Positions 46,340 to 59,066 of a DNA stretch of 64,000 nucleotides are shown here, one piece after another. A model generated the notes under the pieces. That model searched no databases. It was not told the origin of the DNA and saw only the letters and a list, made by a program, of their open reading frames with translations. Where the stretch lies: positions 21,426,356 through 21,490,355 of the forward strand of contig OX326956.1 in NCBI GenBank assembly GCA_946800325.1, given 5' to 3'. The stretch comes from Luzula sylvatica. Taxonomy: Eukaryota > Streptophyta > Magnoliopsida > Poales > Juncaceae. The translations under genes were made by a program, and so were the position numbers. The stretch's first letter is position 1, and each line of letters begins with the position of its first letter.

Positions 46340-48430
46340 AGTCTTCAATAGATTTGCAATCGAATCTCTGTCCTCCTTTCTCTTATTTTCTACCAATTAT
46401 TCAAATATTGTTTCTTAGTAGATGAAGTTTACAATGAAAATGTAAATTATGGATAGGTGAATGGATGGGGCTTCATTTAATAGCTACATACCCACCATGA
46501 TATTGATATACAACTTGGAATCGTCCTGCAAGGCTATAAATGCCGAGGCAGTAAAGGCAACACGTAAATAGTGAGTTAATGTTTTATTATGGCATTGTGA
46601 TAGTTCAAAGTATTATCAAATCATTTTAGATCTAGATTCATTCATTCAATTCAATTCTGTTAGTGGCTAAGTTTGTGATCATGTATTTTCAATCAAAAAA
46701 AATTTGTGATCATATTTGGTCGAGGGTTGGATTGGATGTAGCCTATTTTGTTACATAGGATGATTCAAAAATACAAACTATTTGAGGGTTAAACTAATAT
46801 GACTCTTAATTGGTTTTAGCTCGACGCTCATCGAGTTTGATTCGAAGATCGTTTTAAACAGCTCGTTCGAATACAGCTCCAATGAAATCGAGCTGAGCCG
46901 GTTTGAGTCCGAACCGAGCCAGCAAAGTTTATCTCGTTCTAGTTCAGTTAATGGCTCGAGTCAAGACTAATTAATTGACTCAAGTTTGGCTTATAGTTGC
47001 AAATTCTTCAAAAAAAATGTGAGATTATGTTTTCTTTTCCCGTTTTAATATGTTTGTAATGGTATTTTTTTTAATTTGTTGGAATTACGAATATATCTTA
47101 AACTCTTAATCTGTTTAGAATTTGCATTATGTTGGATTAGTTTGATATTTTGTTTGAATCGAATTTGTCATAAAAAAACAAGATTCGATTTAATTACTAT
47201 ATAAGTAGCTTTTGTAAGATTAAGAGTGACTCAAATTGGTTCGACGGCCCGATTCGTATCTAGTCGAGTTCGAACTGCAAAAGATATATTGGAACTTTTG
47301 GATCTAATTCGAGCCTTGCTAGTTCAAGAATCTCGAGCTGAGCTCAAGTTGGTATTAGCTCAACTCGGCCTGGTTCATTGACAACCCTACTTACAACAAA
47401 AAAATATGTTAAATTCTTCTTCGTATAACATTATTTTCTTAAAAAATATATGATTGGGTACATCACACAAGATATCATTTACATCACATATAATACCATA
47501 TAAGAACCCAAAAATAACCCGACCTTTTCAAAAACATTACTTGCTTAAAAAACTAAATCAATCAAAATTTAAAAAATCAATAGGAATACAAAAATATTCT
47601 AGCATTCAAAGAAAATGAAAGGTCAATTTGTTTTTAATACAATCATATATTATTTTTGTTGTAGACTTGGTAGTTACACAATACATATTACAATATTAGA
47701 ACATTATACAATACCAAATAACAATATTTTCTCAGTTTATCCAACTTCATGCGTAATCTCGATTCAACCCAATTGCATAACTCGCGCATTAATTAACCTA
47801 CAATCGCGCACAATTATCAAAGCTCCAATAGACAAGATAAAACAAAATAGAAATAACAAAACCTAAAAAAAGTTCAAAAAAGGTTAAAACAAAAAGCACC
47901 AATAGAGCAGCAAGGTTTGGTACAGTACAGTACCAAAATAAGCTTCAATTGTTATGAAAATAAAGATTTATAAAAATGAAAATATTTTTTCTTCAGCATT
48001 TTTCATTTTTAAAAATCTGAATCTCATACCTTGAAGAAAAGACTTGCTCCGAGATATTCGCCTGCAAAAACAAAGTTAAAATAGATGGAGAAGAAAAACA
48101 AAAACAAAAATAATTTAAAACTTAAATTTAACTTTCAAAAAGAGCTGTACAGCTAAACATAAAACCAAAAAAAAAAAACAGCATTAGTTCACTGTTCTGA
48201 GATATCCTAAAAAGAAAAAGAAAATAAATAAATATTAAGCCTACTTTCTTTTGTCCTTAACTTCCCAACTAAATAACAAAAAGACAAAAAAAAATGCTGA
48301 ACTTTAGGGTGTTCCTCCATTTGAAGAAGGAAAATGCAGATATTCCAATTATACCCGCATATCAATTCGACCAACCCATCCTTCCCGCCAAGTGGCGCTT
48401 CTCGATTAGCCAGCCTCGATCAACACCACA
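46340..48430. other. Intergenic between BDG and LDL3
   Basis: 46796-47392 is a dispersed plant repeat rich in 'ctcgagtt/gagctgagc' words ending '..ggttcattgacaacccta', a common kind of non-autonomous element end; its other boundary was not found. 47400-48430 is AT-rich with no ORF of merit and includes the presumed 3' untranslated region of LDL3. Confidence 0.4.
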
Positions 48431-51400
48431 TCAAGAGCTTTTCACTTGTAATTGCCTCTCTATCAATCTATCCACCAAAGCCCGAATCTACAATATTATA
48501 AGATATTATCATAAATATTCCAAATAATCAAACTAATATAAATATACCTTGTTTTTTCGTTTCGAATCGAGAAACTCTGAAGCAGCCATGGCTTTTTCCG
48601 CCTCGCTAGATTGTTCCATAACCTACAAAAAAAATGCAAAAAAAATTTAAACATACCCCAAAAAATAAATAAATAATAATAAAATTACCTTAGTGACGGC
48701 TTTTTTCATGATAGACTTGTACCCGTCACGGTCGAGTTTTTTAGTCTTGTACAAAGGCATGAGAAGACTCGCGACGTAATCCAAAATCCCTTGCTTAACC
48801 CGCTCCGGCGGCTTCCCTTCCGAATTCACCTTACTCGCCGAACTCCCCCCTCCCGTCTTCTTCTCCGTCTTCACATTCTCCGCAGGCGCAACGACCACTT
48901 CCTTTTCCTTTTCCTTTTCCTTATCCTGTTCCGGCGGAGCCGGAGGAGGGATTCTTAACTTGCTGTAGAATTCCTTGTCGGCTTCGAACGCTTGCGCTTG
49001 CCATCGCTCGATGGCCGACGCGTCCTTCACTCCGTCCACCCCCGTCGCCTCCACGTCCACCCACGCTTTCGCGAAACGGATTTCCTCTCCGGCGTAGGAA
49101 TTACTCGAAGGATTTGAAATCTCTAAAATTTCGGAATTGGTTTCCGGGTTTTGGTTTTGGATTTCGTTCACGAATTGATGTTTCTTTTTCGGGTCGGGTT
49201 CGTCGGTGTTGAGTCGATTCGCGAATTTATGAAACGATGGGATTTTGGGGAGTTCGAGCGCCGCGTTCTCCGCTTCTCTCGAGGCATACGCCTGTGTATA
49301 TTCATAATAATTAGTTATAATAATATGAATTATTATATTTGAAAAAGTGTATACCTCAGCGGCGGCGATGGCGGCGGCACGGGCCGCTTCGGCAGCGGCG
49401 AAAGCCGCCGCCTCTTCCTTGGACATGACAGGTGGATTCCGGTCATGATCGGAATCGACGCCACGATTCGTCCTTTGAGAATTGAACGAGCTCGCTTCCG
49501 ATTTCGTATCCTCCGGTTTATTTTCCGATTTTTTCGAAATTTTCGGGATTTGGGTCATCGCTTTTTTGCTCGCCTTTTCTCTTCGGAAGACCTCGATCCA
49601 TACTTTGACGAGCTGGCTCGCTATTGCTCGTATGTCTCGACTCGTGTGCATGCACACCTTCTCCTTTATCGTCCTCCCTATCCCTAATTCCCAAAAGAAT
49701 ATAAAAAAATAACATTACTATTTATCTACCTAAAAAATTCAAAAATAATATATTTTTTTATTCTACCTGATAATCGAACGGCAACTAAATCAGTCGACAC
49801 GAGTACGAGCAACCTCACGCAATGCCGTAATAATTGCGTCGCATTCTTCCCCAACGAATCCTACATTAAAAAATATATAATAATTAAAAATAAAATTATT
49901 AAAAGATATATATTTAATTTTTAAATAAAACATACGAGGATCCAAGAATTGAGGGTGGAAAGGCCGTCCTTAGATCCGGCAAACCCTTTAACATCGTCAA
50001 CCGAAACCCTCAACAATTCCTTGACCAAAAACAACCTCCCGCTCGTGGTCTTCGCGCCGAAAAACATCTCTCTCAAAACCCCCGATCCCACTCCGCTCTC
50101 CATCCTCCTTGCAAACTCTCTCGCCTCGTTCCGCCCCAAATCCATCTTCTTGAATCCCGCCTCCGCCGCCTCGATTTCCGCGACGAAGTCCCGTCCGTGA
50201 GTCAACACATTGATCATCCTAACCGCCTCTCTGACCCCGCTCAGCATCGCGCCGCCCACCGTGTCGGGATGCTCCTTGCAGGTCGCCTCCCCGGCGAAGA
50301 ATACTTTGTTGTTAACGGGCTTGCCGAGAATATCGTAGTCTTCGCCGGTCGCGCCGATCGACACGTAGGAATAGGATCCGCGAGTAAACGGTTCGGATCC
50401 CCAGTTGGTCACGACCGACCCGATCGGATCAGGTACGGATCCGTCCCCGTATATTTTTCTCAGGATCAATAAGGCGTGGTTCACGTGCTCTTCGTCGGTC
50501 AGTTTCTCCCCGTCGATCGCGGCTTTACCGGCTACTAACGCGATTAATATATTCGCGTTGACGGTTTTCTTCACGTTCCAAAACATGAAGCACTTTCCTC
50601 GCGAGTCCGAGTCCTCCGCAGTGGCGCCGAAATAATCGACGTTTTCGTCCCAAAATACGCTCGGAAATTCCAATACCACCTTGTTCAACACCCCAAATCC
50701 GAGCCGTTTTATCGCTTCCACTTTCCAATTCGGCAATTCGGGGGAAAATTTAATCGAATTATCTTTCAAACAACCGAGTGGAATCGTTACCAACACCGCA
50801 TCGCCTTCGAATTCGTCCCCGTCCATCGCTTTCACCTGAACCTTATCTTCATCGTAAATAATTTCATTTACCGCGCGGCTCAATCGAAGATCGAGTCCGT
50901 TAGATAAACTCTCGATAACGGTACTAAACCCTCCTTTGATCATGCAGTGGGCCCCGCCGAATCCACCGTAGGCATCGTCTTGATTCCAATGCGGCAACGA
51001 AACCTCTTTAAGCATCGTCGCGCAACCGTATTCCAAATGCGCGAAATGCCAGTTCATGACCCGCCTCTCCATTGGAGTCAACACATCATCCCCTCCATTC
51101 CTCTCCATTTCATTCTCCCGATGCTTCCTCAACCCTAACTCCAAACCATACTCCAAACTTAAATTCGCGGCGTTATCTCCTTCTTGCGCAACGAGTAACA
51201 CCATTTCGTCTAAAAGAGAATTGTACTCACTCTCCAAAGCTTGGTCCAGATCGGGAGGGACCATTTCGCCGGTGATGACGTCATACAAAGGACAATCGCT
51301 GTTTAAGACGGTTAGTTCTAGCCCGAGTTGAGAGCAGATCAGAGAGGAGGGATCGGGGGGGCGTTCGGTTGCCAGGTCAGCTTCAACGCCGGTGATTATG

Positions 51401-53383
51401 CTCGCGCCAAGATCAACGGGGACGGAGAGGGAGGAGTGGTCGGTGTGGACTCGGCCTCCTATCCTGTCGCGGGCTTCGAGAATCGTGACGGAGAAACCTT
51501 GGCGCGACAAGTGGCGTGCTGCGGAGATGCCAGCTGGACCTGCACCGATTATGATGATCTTCTTCTGGGTTATTGGATTCGGGTCGGGTTTGATATATTG
51601 GGTGTTGTCTTCTTTTGTTGGCGATGCGATTCCTGCATTTATGTAACCCTGAAAAAAAATATATAAAAGGAAGGTTAAATATGATATAATATGTTTCGCC
51701 ATTTATGTATGCGATTTATGATAATGTTTTTTGTGTTTGTGGCAAAAAAAGAAAGTTTAATGTTTCGTAAATCATGTTTGCGATTCACGAGAATGTTAAG
51801 TAAAATTAGGAATTTACATTTTGGTCCAGAAAAAGATATATTTCGCGGATGAGTGCTTCGCGAGGCGATTCATTTTCACAAGGGTTGTCAGTAACACCGC
51901 AACTCGTTAGAGTCAATATATGCTTCACATCTTTGCTCCACCTACTCAAAATCATATTCCTAAAAAAATACCAAAAAAGAAAATTAAATAAATAATATAT
52001 AATAAAAAAGCTAAAAGAAAATGACTTATTAAAATAATCAAACCTGCATTCGAGATATTCTGGAAGACCGCCTTTTCGTTTCAACAAATCTTTAAACCTA
52101 ATTTTCTCAATCGGCAAAATAGTTTTCGCTTTCAAGCCGGCTCTGACGGCCCCGACACGACCATTTAACACCTCCTCTTTAATTAATTTTAAATTATTAT
52201 TATTAAATAAAACTTGTTCGTTATGATTATTATTCATGATTTCCCAATCCGCATCTCCCTCGTACGCCATGTCATCGTGCCGTCTTTTCTTGATATTTCT
52301 CGTTTTCGATACTTTTTCTTTATTTTCGCACTCGGTTTGCTGTTTCTCTGAATTGTGAGTGGGTGACAGGTCATCGGCTTCGGCTCGGGTAGAATCTGGG
52401 GACCCTAGTATTTTCTTCTCTGTTTCTGAATTATTATTGTTAATTATTTTGGTATTTTTATTATTTATCGGTTCCGGAGTATCGAAATTTTCCAAGTCCT
52501 TTATTTCAGGAACCATATTTGTTTCGCAAATACCTTCGTCGAATAAATTATTATTATTATTATTATTACCATTAATGGAATCGATTTTTTCCTCGTCTTT
52601 TATTTCAGAAATAATTATCGGTTCGGTATTTTCTTCCTTTGATAAATCATTTTTTTCCTCTTTTTGAGACAAATTGTTAATTTCTTCGAGAAGGGTTTTT
52701 GTTGGAGGTGTTTCAAGCGCCAAAATTGGGGATTCTGTAAAACTCATGACCTCATTTGAACAACGAGTCAAACCAATAGATAAAATCTCAGTACAGTTTT
52801 CTTCTTTAACAATTAAATTAGAATCTTCAGATTTAATTGTCTTCTCAGATTCCTCTTCCAATTTTTCCGTGACTTTGTTCGAATTTTTGGTTTTTCGAGA
52901 TTGTTTGATCAATAACAAGAGCGAATCTTCAAGCACTAAATTTTCAGAACCGGATAATATCTCACGTACCGGCAAATCTTCTTTGGCTTCTTCCTCTAAT
53001 TTGAAATCTAATCGAGCCCTTTTATTGCTAGATTTTACCGATTCGGGATCAGAATTAACCTCTTTCTTCTCCAATTCGTCAGAGATTAACTCTGGTTTCA
53101 CCACAGATCCAACCAAATCAGCAATTTTGGCACTTTTAGGGCGTTTAAGCTTCTTCTTTATGACCGCTAAAGTATCATTGATCTCGCCAGAACTCGTCTC
53201 TTCCTCTTTAGGGTTTCCTTCCACTGGTGCATCAACCCTAATTTGAGAAACCTGAGGAAGAAGACTCTTTTTCCTGAGCGAAACCCTGGATTTTCTAACC
53301 TTAAACAATGATCCAATTGGTTTCTCATCTTCATCCGATTTGGGCTCTAATTTCACCAAATTTCCTTCAGAATCACTACCCAT
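48431..53383 (-). CDS. LDL3: LSD1-like histone H3K4 demethylase LDL3, 8 exons
   Basis: Flavin-dependent nuclear demethylase of histone H3 Lys4. Exons 53383-52044, 51959-51818, 51648-49936, 49860-49767, 49683-49355, 49291-48689, 48622-48548 and 48487-48431 sum to 4353 nt (1450 aa) in one frame with GT-AG introns. Residues 1-400 are a charged, Asn-rich disordered region. A SWIRM domain spans about 403-505 (NGRVGAVRAGLKAKTILPIE...GYINAGIAS). The FAD dinucleotide motif is IIIIGAGPAGISAARHL near 525. The amine oxidase domain includes GFGVLNKVVLEF, whose Lys matches the flavin-contacting Lys of LSD1, and ends with FFAGEATCKEHPDTVGGAMLSG. The C-terminus carries DIRAIASQLVKVWIEVF, an alanine/lysine-rich linker and an SRI-like module (LLMPLYKTKKLDRDGYKSIMKKAVTKV...). 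An SRI-type region would fit docking on elongating RNA polymerase II, as reported for LDL3. The start is the ATG giving MGSDSEG; the TTG upstream is ignored. Confidence 0.95.
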
Positions 53384-53880
53384 GGTACCAAATTTCAAAC
53401 TGAAAATTCATAAAACGAACAATTCTCACCAGAAGCAGCACCACATTGAATTCCAGCACCTCCAAAACCCTTTTTCCTCAGGACCCACAACGCCCAAACT
53501 CGGTAGAACTCAACAATTGAAGAGAAATTTGGAAATTGAGATAGATGAATTGGGTTGGAAGAGGAAAGTGAGGAGGGGGGGCTATATAAAAACGGCAGAA
53601 GAGCACGAGATGCGTGACCAAGGAGGGAGAAGAGGTGGAAAGTAATAAGTGAGCAGGCGGAGAGGGTGACGCGTGGCAGGGAGAGGAGGGGGGAGGAGAA
53701 CAGGGGGCGAAAGAAGCGAGGGGGAGTCGTACTCGCACAGAGGGGCTTCGGCTCCGTTACTCTGCTTGGTCCGGTTTTCTTCCTTTCTTTTTTCCTTTGG
53801 TTTTTTTGTTCTTTTGTTTTTTCCCCTATTTTTTTTTTGTTTCAGGACTTTTTCAATAACCCCTTGAGTTTTATGAATAT
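53384..53880 (-). promoter_or_regulatory. LDL3 upstream region
   Basis: A purine/pyrimidine-skewed tract (GA-rich on the plus strand at 53630-53720, T-rich at 53770-53850) separates the start codon from the Mutator-like element that begins at 53889. A TATA-like tttatatagc on the minus strand at about 53581-53590 lies about 200 bases from the ATG. Plus- and minus-strand ORFs here are low-complexity. Confidence 0.35.
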
Positions 53881-53888
53881 TTAATAAA

Positions 53889-54754
53889 GGGAAATTTTCA
53901 AAAAACTCCCTAACTTTTTTGGATATTGCAAAAAAACCCCTATATTTTTTGGAAACTCCAAAAAACCCCTCAAACCAAACTTTTGTTTTCAAATACGCCC
54001 CTATCGGTGTTAAATTTAACTTTGCATGAGATTAAATATTTATTGGACCAAAATACCCTTTATTTTCATATTTGATTTGTAAAAAAAAAAATTGTTATTT
54101 TTTATTAATTTTAAAAAATTTCAAAAATATTTTTTAACACATAATATTTTTTAAAAAATAATTATTATATGTTATAGTTATATGCTTTTAATATTCATTT
54201 ATTATTTTGTCATGACAAACTAACATAAAATAATAATAAAATAAACAACAATTTTAAAAAAGCACACCTTGAAAATATTTAAAAAATAAAATATCATGAA
54301 ACTATAAAAAACATATAAAAAGAATGAAAATAAAAACTAACTGTTAAAAAAAAATCTACCAATATAATCTAAAGATGTTCTTTTATAACACGGTTGTTTA
54401 TTTTATTATTATTTGCTGTTAATTTTTCTTGAAAAAATAATAAATTAATATTAAAATCATATAACTATAACACATAATAATTTTGTTTTTGAAATTGTTA
54501 TATGTTAAAAAATATTTATCAAAATTTTCAAAATTAATAAAATACAATGAAAAATAGTTTTTTAACAAATCAAATATGAAAATACAAGGGTATTTTGGTC
54601 CAAAAATATTTAACTCCATCCAAAGTTAAATTTAACTCCCATAGGGGGGTATTTGAAAACAAAAGTTTGGTTAGAGGGTTTTTTTTGGAGTTTCCAAAAA
54701 TATAGGGGTTTTTTGCAATATTAAAAAAAATAGGGGTTTTTTTGAAAATTTCCC
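53889..54754. mobile_element. Mutator-like TIR element, family M copy 2
   Basis: 866 bp, flanked by a perfect 9-bp duplication TTTAATAAA (53880-53888, 54755-54763). The left end gggaaattttcaaaaaactc pairs with the right end's complement (...gaaaatttccc). Arms of about 160 bases are well kept, including 'ccaaacttttgttttcaaata'. It sits about 500 bases upstream of the LDL3 start codon. Confidence 0.87.
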
Positions 54755-54763
54755 TTTAATAAA

Positions 54764-55072
54764 ACTCATATTTTGTGTCTGGAAATTTTTAATTTTTGAA
54801 AGACCCTCCTCTGTTAATGCATTTTATATTATAGATCATAAAAGAGTTTTTACAATCTAAGGAATTTAATGAATATTCAATAGATACAAATTGTTGTTAC
54901 AAAAAATTTCGCCAGTCCGTTCGTCAGGTGGCGACGTATGCCTTTTTTTTTTACAATGGTGTGTGTAATTTTATTAAAAAATCTATTCAAAATAGATGCT
55001 ATATATAAGTAAAATATATTATATTTAAGTAAATGTCTAAATTACTATTAAAAAATATAACGATAACGATAA

Positions 55073-55122
<50 letters not shown>

Positions 55123-55394
55123 AGGGAGACTAACCTACTTAATTAAGTACCAAAATATTTTTTCACCATTGGATTTGCATTGATGACCATTGGATTTGCT
55201 ATATATATAATAAATGACATATTTAAAAATATATAATAGTCATGTAAAAATATATTATTTAATTAAAACTATATATTGCATTTCTGTAAATAAAAGTCTA
55301 TTTTCAAAAAGTTATATATTACCGTTAAAAAAATATATCCCACATTTTTAAAGATATCGGGCACATTTAAAAAGGTATGCAAACATATATCATA
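54764..55394. other. Intergenic with TA/TG microsatellite
   Basis: 55075-55125 is a (TA)n(TG)n compound microsatellite. A phrase 'ccattggatttgc' is repeated near 55163 and 55187. No gene. Confidence 0.45.
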
Positions 55395-56184
55395 CTAGCT
55401 TTATTCTCACGCAATTGCGCGGGACAACATATCTATTTTTTTACATGTTTTTTATATAATTATTTAAATAGAATTAACTCGTGTGCGAATTAACGCAAGT
55501 GCGTTTGAACTAAATTAATCTAATCATGACATATTTGCAAATATCATGATGTCAATAGACGCATAAGATTCATGAAATTAATCTATCACGGATATTATTT
55601 TATGATATAATTTGTATAAATCGCATTTGTTCAGGTGTTTTTAAAATCGATTAATATAATCAGGACATGTTTGCAAATATATTTGATGTCAATAGATGCA
55701 TTATATATTAACTCACATAAATTTGAGGTTACAAAATTTCATATATACCTGTGCAAAATGAGCAAATACAAAAAAAATTGAAAAGCAAAAAAAGAACCAA
55801 AATGTAAAAAGGAAAAAAAAATTGGGTAAAAAGGAAAATTACAAAAAAAAAATCGAACTTACGAAATTGCATACATGACCCTGCCCAATGAGCAAATTAA
55901 AAAAAAAAATAGAAAATAAGAAAAAATGTAAAAAATGACCAAAATATAAAAAAAAAGATCAAAATGTAAAAAATTACCAAAATATAAAATAGGAAAAAGG
56001 GATCATAATGTAAAAAATGACCAAAATATAAATAAACAAAAAAAAGGACCAAAATATAAAATAAGAAAAAAAGACCAAAATGTAAAAAAAAATCAAAATG
56101 TAAATAAACCAAAAAAAGGTCTAAAATGTAAAGGAGATGATGTGGCCTCATGTATGATCAATAATTTTCTTTACTTTATACATA
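55395..56184 (-). mobile_element. Helitron-like 3' end (minus strand) and A-rich repeat
   Basis: On the minus strand the sequence reads stem-loop CCCGCGCAATTGCGTG, a short spacer, then CTAG (55395-55398), followed by T: a Helitron terminus. The extent to the right is a guess. Within it, 55785-56130 is a degenerate tandem array of 'accaaaatgtaaaaa' and 'gaccaaaatataaa' units. Confidence 0.45.
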
Positions 56185-57100
56185 CTAGGAAATAGTCCCG
56201 CACTTCGCTGTGGGTTATAAGATTTATATTTTTCATATTTACTGAAGTTCTTGTTTGTCTTTTTGATAATAAAAATTGAAATGAATATACTCAAAAGGAT
56301 ATTATTTCAAATAGATAAAAAGAAGAAAAAGTTACATAATAAATAAATATATATTCAACATTACCATCATTAACAGTTTACAAATCAAGATATCACCACA
56401 CACACAAAAACCCAACACAAACCACCATATATCCAACATATTCCACAGTCAATGCAGACATGCTCGTTTCGTTCGTGTCAATGTTATCCTAAATAACCTT
56501 GCTAACCAACATATTTCGACACATATTTACGACTAAAAATTTTTATCTTTCACGTATGGCTTGCAGATTTTGAGATAAAGCTTTATCTATTATCCGTACT
56601 TCATTCACTTCCTCCCTGCACAATGCTTATTTGCTGGAAAAATCCAAAAAATAAAAAACAAACAAAGGTAAGATTTTGTGATGTAAATAGAAAAATAATA
56701 CAAATCAGTGGTTGTGTACACAATTTTTTCAGCTTGCACCAGTTGAGTTGGGACGGTACACTATACTATACTAATAATTAGTAGGTGTAAAAAATAATTA
56801 CAATGAAGATTAATTAATAAACAAATAAGAAAATTAAATTAAAAAATAAGTTAATGATTTGAAAAGATAAAACCGGAGTATAAAAATCAATTCTTCCAAA
56901 CTATAAGGATTGATTAACGAAATAACCACATAACTTGTGCAAAAATGAAAAAATCACCTCAAAAATGTCCTTTATTCAACCATACATTTTAAAGTAACCT
57001 GATATTCGATATCAGTACTTAGGCCCTTAACTAACCGAGCAAGATGAATAACCTGAAATGTCCATAATGCACCCGTGAAATTTAGTACAAATTACAAATC
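56185..57100 (-). mobile_element. Second Helitron-like 3' end (minus strand)
   Basis: The minus strand reads CCCACAGCGAAGTGCGGG (56197-56214), a short spacer, then CTAG at 56185-56188, followed by T. The hairpin and terminus are convincing; the 5' boundary on the right is not identified, so the end coordinate is nominal. Confidence 0.45.
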
Positions 57101-57127
57101 AACCCTCAAAACAAAAACAAAAAAAGA

Positions 57128-57571
57128 GCAAGAAGCTTAACCCTAATTACTAAACTAAAAACCATAGTCAAACCTGAAAACCCGAAATACTACTTAAGAT
57201 TAAATTCTAGAAATATTAATCAAGCAAGAAATGAAGTAAAATAGCAGAGTACAAAAATATGACCTGATAATTGACGCTGCAATCAATCATTAGTTTCTTC
57301 TTCAGTCTAAAATAATTATTCCTAATTTGTTTTTATACTTTTAAATTCATAACAGAAACTTCTAATATTATATCACACAATAATCAAAATATCGTAAATA
57401 CCCCCGTGATTATAACGAAATTTTTTTCCAATAAGAGACTCTGTGAGCCACAACCGACACGTTCTTTATGAAATAATGAAAGTTGAATTCATTGCTTTAA
57501 TAAATGGTCGATATAATGAAAGTTGAATTATTGCTGCAAAAGAAAATGAACTAAGCAAGATGTTTAACCCC
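57128..57571. repeat. Direct repeat flanking LINE-2, left unit
   Basis: 57128-57255 ('aaccctaattactaaactaa', 'cccgaaatactacttaa', 'aagaaatgaagtaaaatagc') is repeated about 420 bases downstream in the pre-insertion sequence, i.e. 57550-57590 joined to 62871-62965. LINE-2 therefore inserted into the second unit of a tandem duplication. Confidence 0.6.
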
Positions 57572-57753
57572 AATTACTAACCATAAAGCAATTGTCTGAG
57601 CGAAAAAACTAGATCTCAGATCTACAGCTTGCTTTGATCGGATCCCCCTGCGGGGATCCAGGCAGGTCATAGATCCCTATTCTTCTCTCACGAGCTGTCT
57701 ATTCTCTCTCTTTCTACTCAAATCAATCTCTTTCGCGTCTTAAATCCACAAAA

Positions 57754-59034
57754 ATGACTACTAATAATATTCGTGAGGGTGAGGGATGGACGTTGATTTC
57801 GCGCAAGAGAAGGGGGATACGTAGATGCTTTCGATGCGATGGAACTGATCATCTTATCAAGGATTGTAGGGAGCCGGTGCGTTGCTACCGGTGCAAGAAA
57901 TTGGGGCATACAGCAGCTTTATGTAGAGAAAGAATTGAAAGTTTTACAAAAAGATACAAGCAAGCAATCATACAAATTCAAAGCGGTATTCTTAGTAATT
58001 GGGGCACAACTGAATACACAAATAATGATCAATCGATGATCATTGTATTAAGGAGGATCCCGGATTACCTTTGTAAAATTTCGTTTCTTAACGAGTTTAT
58101 AGCATGCTTTGGAGTGGTAGAGGAGATACTGAGCATTAGAGGGGCAACAAAGATGAAGGAAACACATTTAAAAATCAAAGTGCACTCAGATATACCTTTT
58201 TCCTTGTGGATTAAGGATAATTTGTATCTGCTCAAGGTCCAGATCTTCATCGTGCGAGAAAGAAAGAAGGAAACCAAAGAATGGATACCAAAGAAGGCAC
58301 CTGAGTGGAAAACAAATGAAGTTTGGGGGAAGAAAGAAAATATGGATAGGCAAATCATTTCATCGAACACTTCTAGCTCATCCCCATCTGATAATATAAC
58401 AAGACAATCACCCACAGTCCAATCTCCTCTTAGAAGATCTGAAGTGTTCAATAATGCCTCAACCTCAAGAACTGTGAGTAACCATGTGCAATGTCAGAAC
58501 AAAGAAGATCCCATCAGCAATACCACCCTGCCATTGGCAATAGTACCATTTTGCCCTCAATGCCAAAATTCACCAGTGTTTCGTTCCCCACAATCAGAAA
58601 AGGATGACATCAGCCCTAGGGCTATGTTGGCGGCAAATCGAGCTGATGAAGAGACAAACCCAACAATGATCGATTCCAGTAAGGTTTTAACAGTGCAACA
58701 AGAGGAGGTGATTGTTTCTCAGCAAGTGGGACCCAGTCAGCCAAGGAGGAGTGTGAGGCTCAAGGAGAAACAACCCGATACATATATATCAGTCACTGAA
58801 AAAGCACAAATAGTGCAGTATCAAGAGATTACTCATGGCTTTGAAAATAAGAAACAAAAAGAGAAATCTTTACCTGGAATTGAACCCAAATTGCCAGATG
58901 ACTATAATACCCCTCTTCAACCACAGGATGTATTCAAAGCACTAGAAAGTGTGGGAATTATGGTGAATGATGAATTGAAAGAAGTGATAAATTCTCTCTC
59001 ATTCCAATCAGGAGGGGGGGAATCTACAAAATAA
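57754..59034 (+). CDS. LINE-2 ORF1, zinc-knuckle RNA-binding protein
   Basis: 426 codons. It starts MTTNNIREGEGWTLISRKRR, followed by two CCHC knuckles at about residues 27-54 (CFRCDGTDHLIKDC, CYRCKKLGHTAALC). A folded region around 90-170 (VLRRIPDYLCKISFLNEFIACFGVVEEIL...) probably corresponds to the DUF4283/RRM-like part of plant ORF1. The C-terminal RRSVRLKEKQPDTYISVTEKAQ box is shared with element 1. ORF1 proteins bind element RNA and form the ribonucleoprotein. ORF2 starts 32 bases after the stop. Confidence 0.9.
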   Translation: MTTNNIREGEGWTLISRKRRGIRRCFRCDGTDHLIKDCREPVRCYRCKKLGHTAALCRERIESFTKRYKQAIIQIQSGILSNWGTTEYTNNDQSMIIVLRRIPDYLCKISFLNEFIACFGVVEEILSIRGATKMKETHLKIKVHSDIPFSLWIKDNLYLLKVQIFIVRERKKETKEWIPKKAPEWKTNEVWGKKENMDRQIISSNTSSSSPSDNITRQSPTVQSPLRRSEVFNNASTSRTVSNHVQCQNKEDPISNTTLPLAIVPFCPQCQNSPVFRSPQSEKDDISPRAMLAANRADEETNPTMIDSSKVLTVQQEEVIVSQQVGPSQPRRSVRLKEKQPDTYISVTEKAQIVQYQEITHGFENKKQKEKSLPGIEPKLPDDYNTPLQPQDVFKALESVGIMVNDELKEVINSLSFQSGGGESTK

Positions 59035-59066
59035 ATTAATGGAAGTAGTGAATTCTTGTATATATA

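Noticed and set aside
47615..47866. 83-codon ORF downstream of LDL3
   Set aside because: Random-looking composition in AT-rich DNA with no supporting context.
51328..51666. 112-codon plus-strand ORF over the LDL3 FAD-binding exon
   Set aside because: Antisense to a strongly conserved coding exon, and its openness comes from GC-rich codon use on the other strand.
55897..56151. 84-codon Phe/Leu-rich minus-strand ORF
   Set aside because: Product of the degenerate 'accaaaatgtaaa' tandem array, not a membrane protein.
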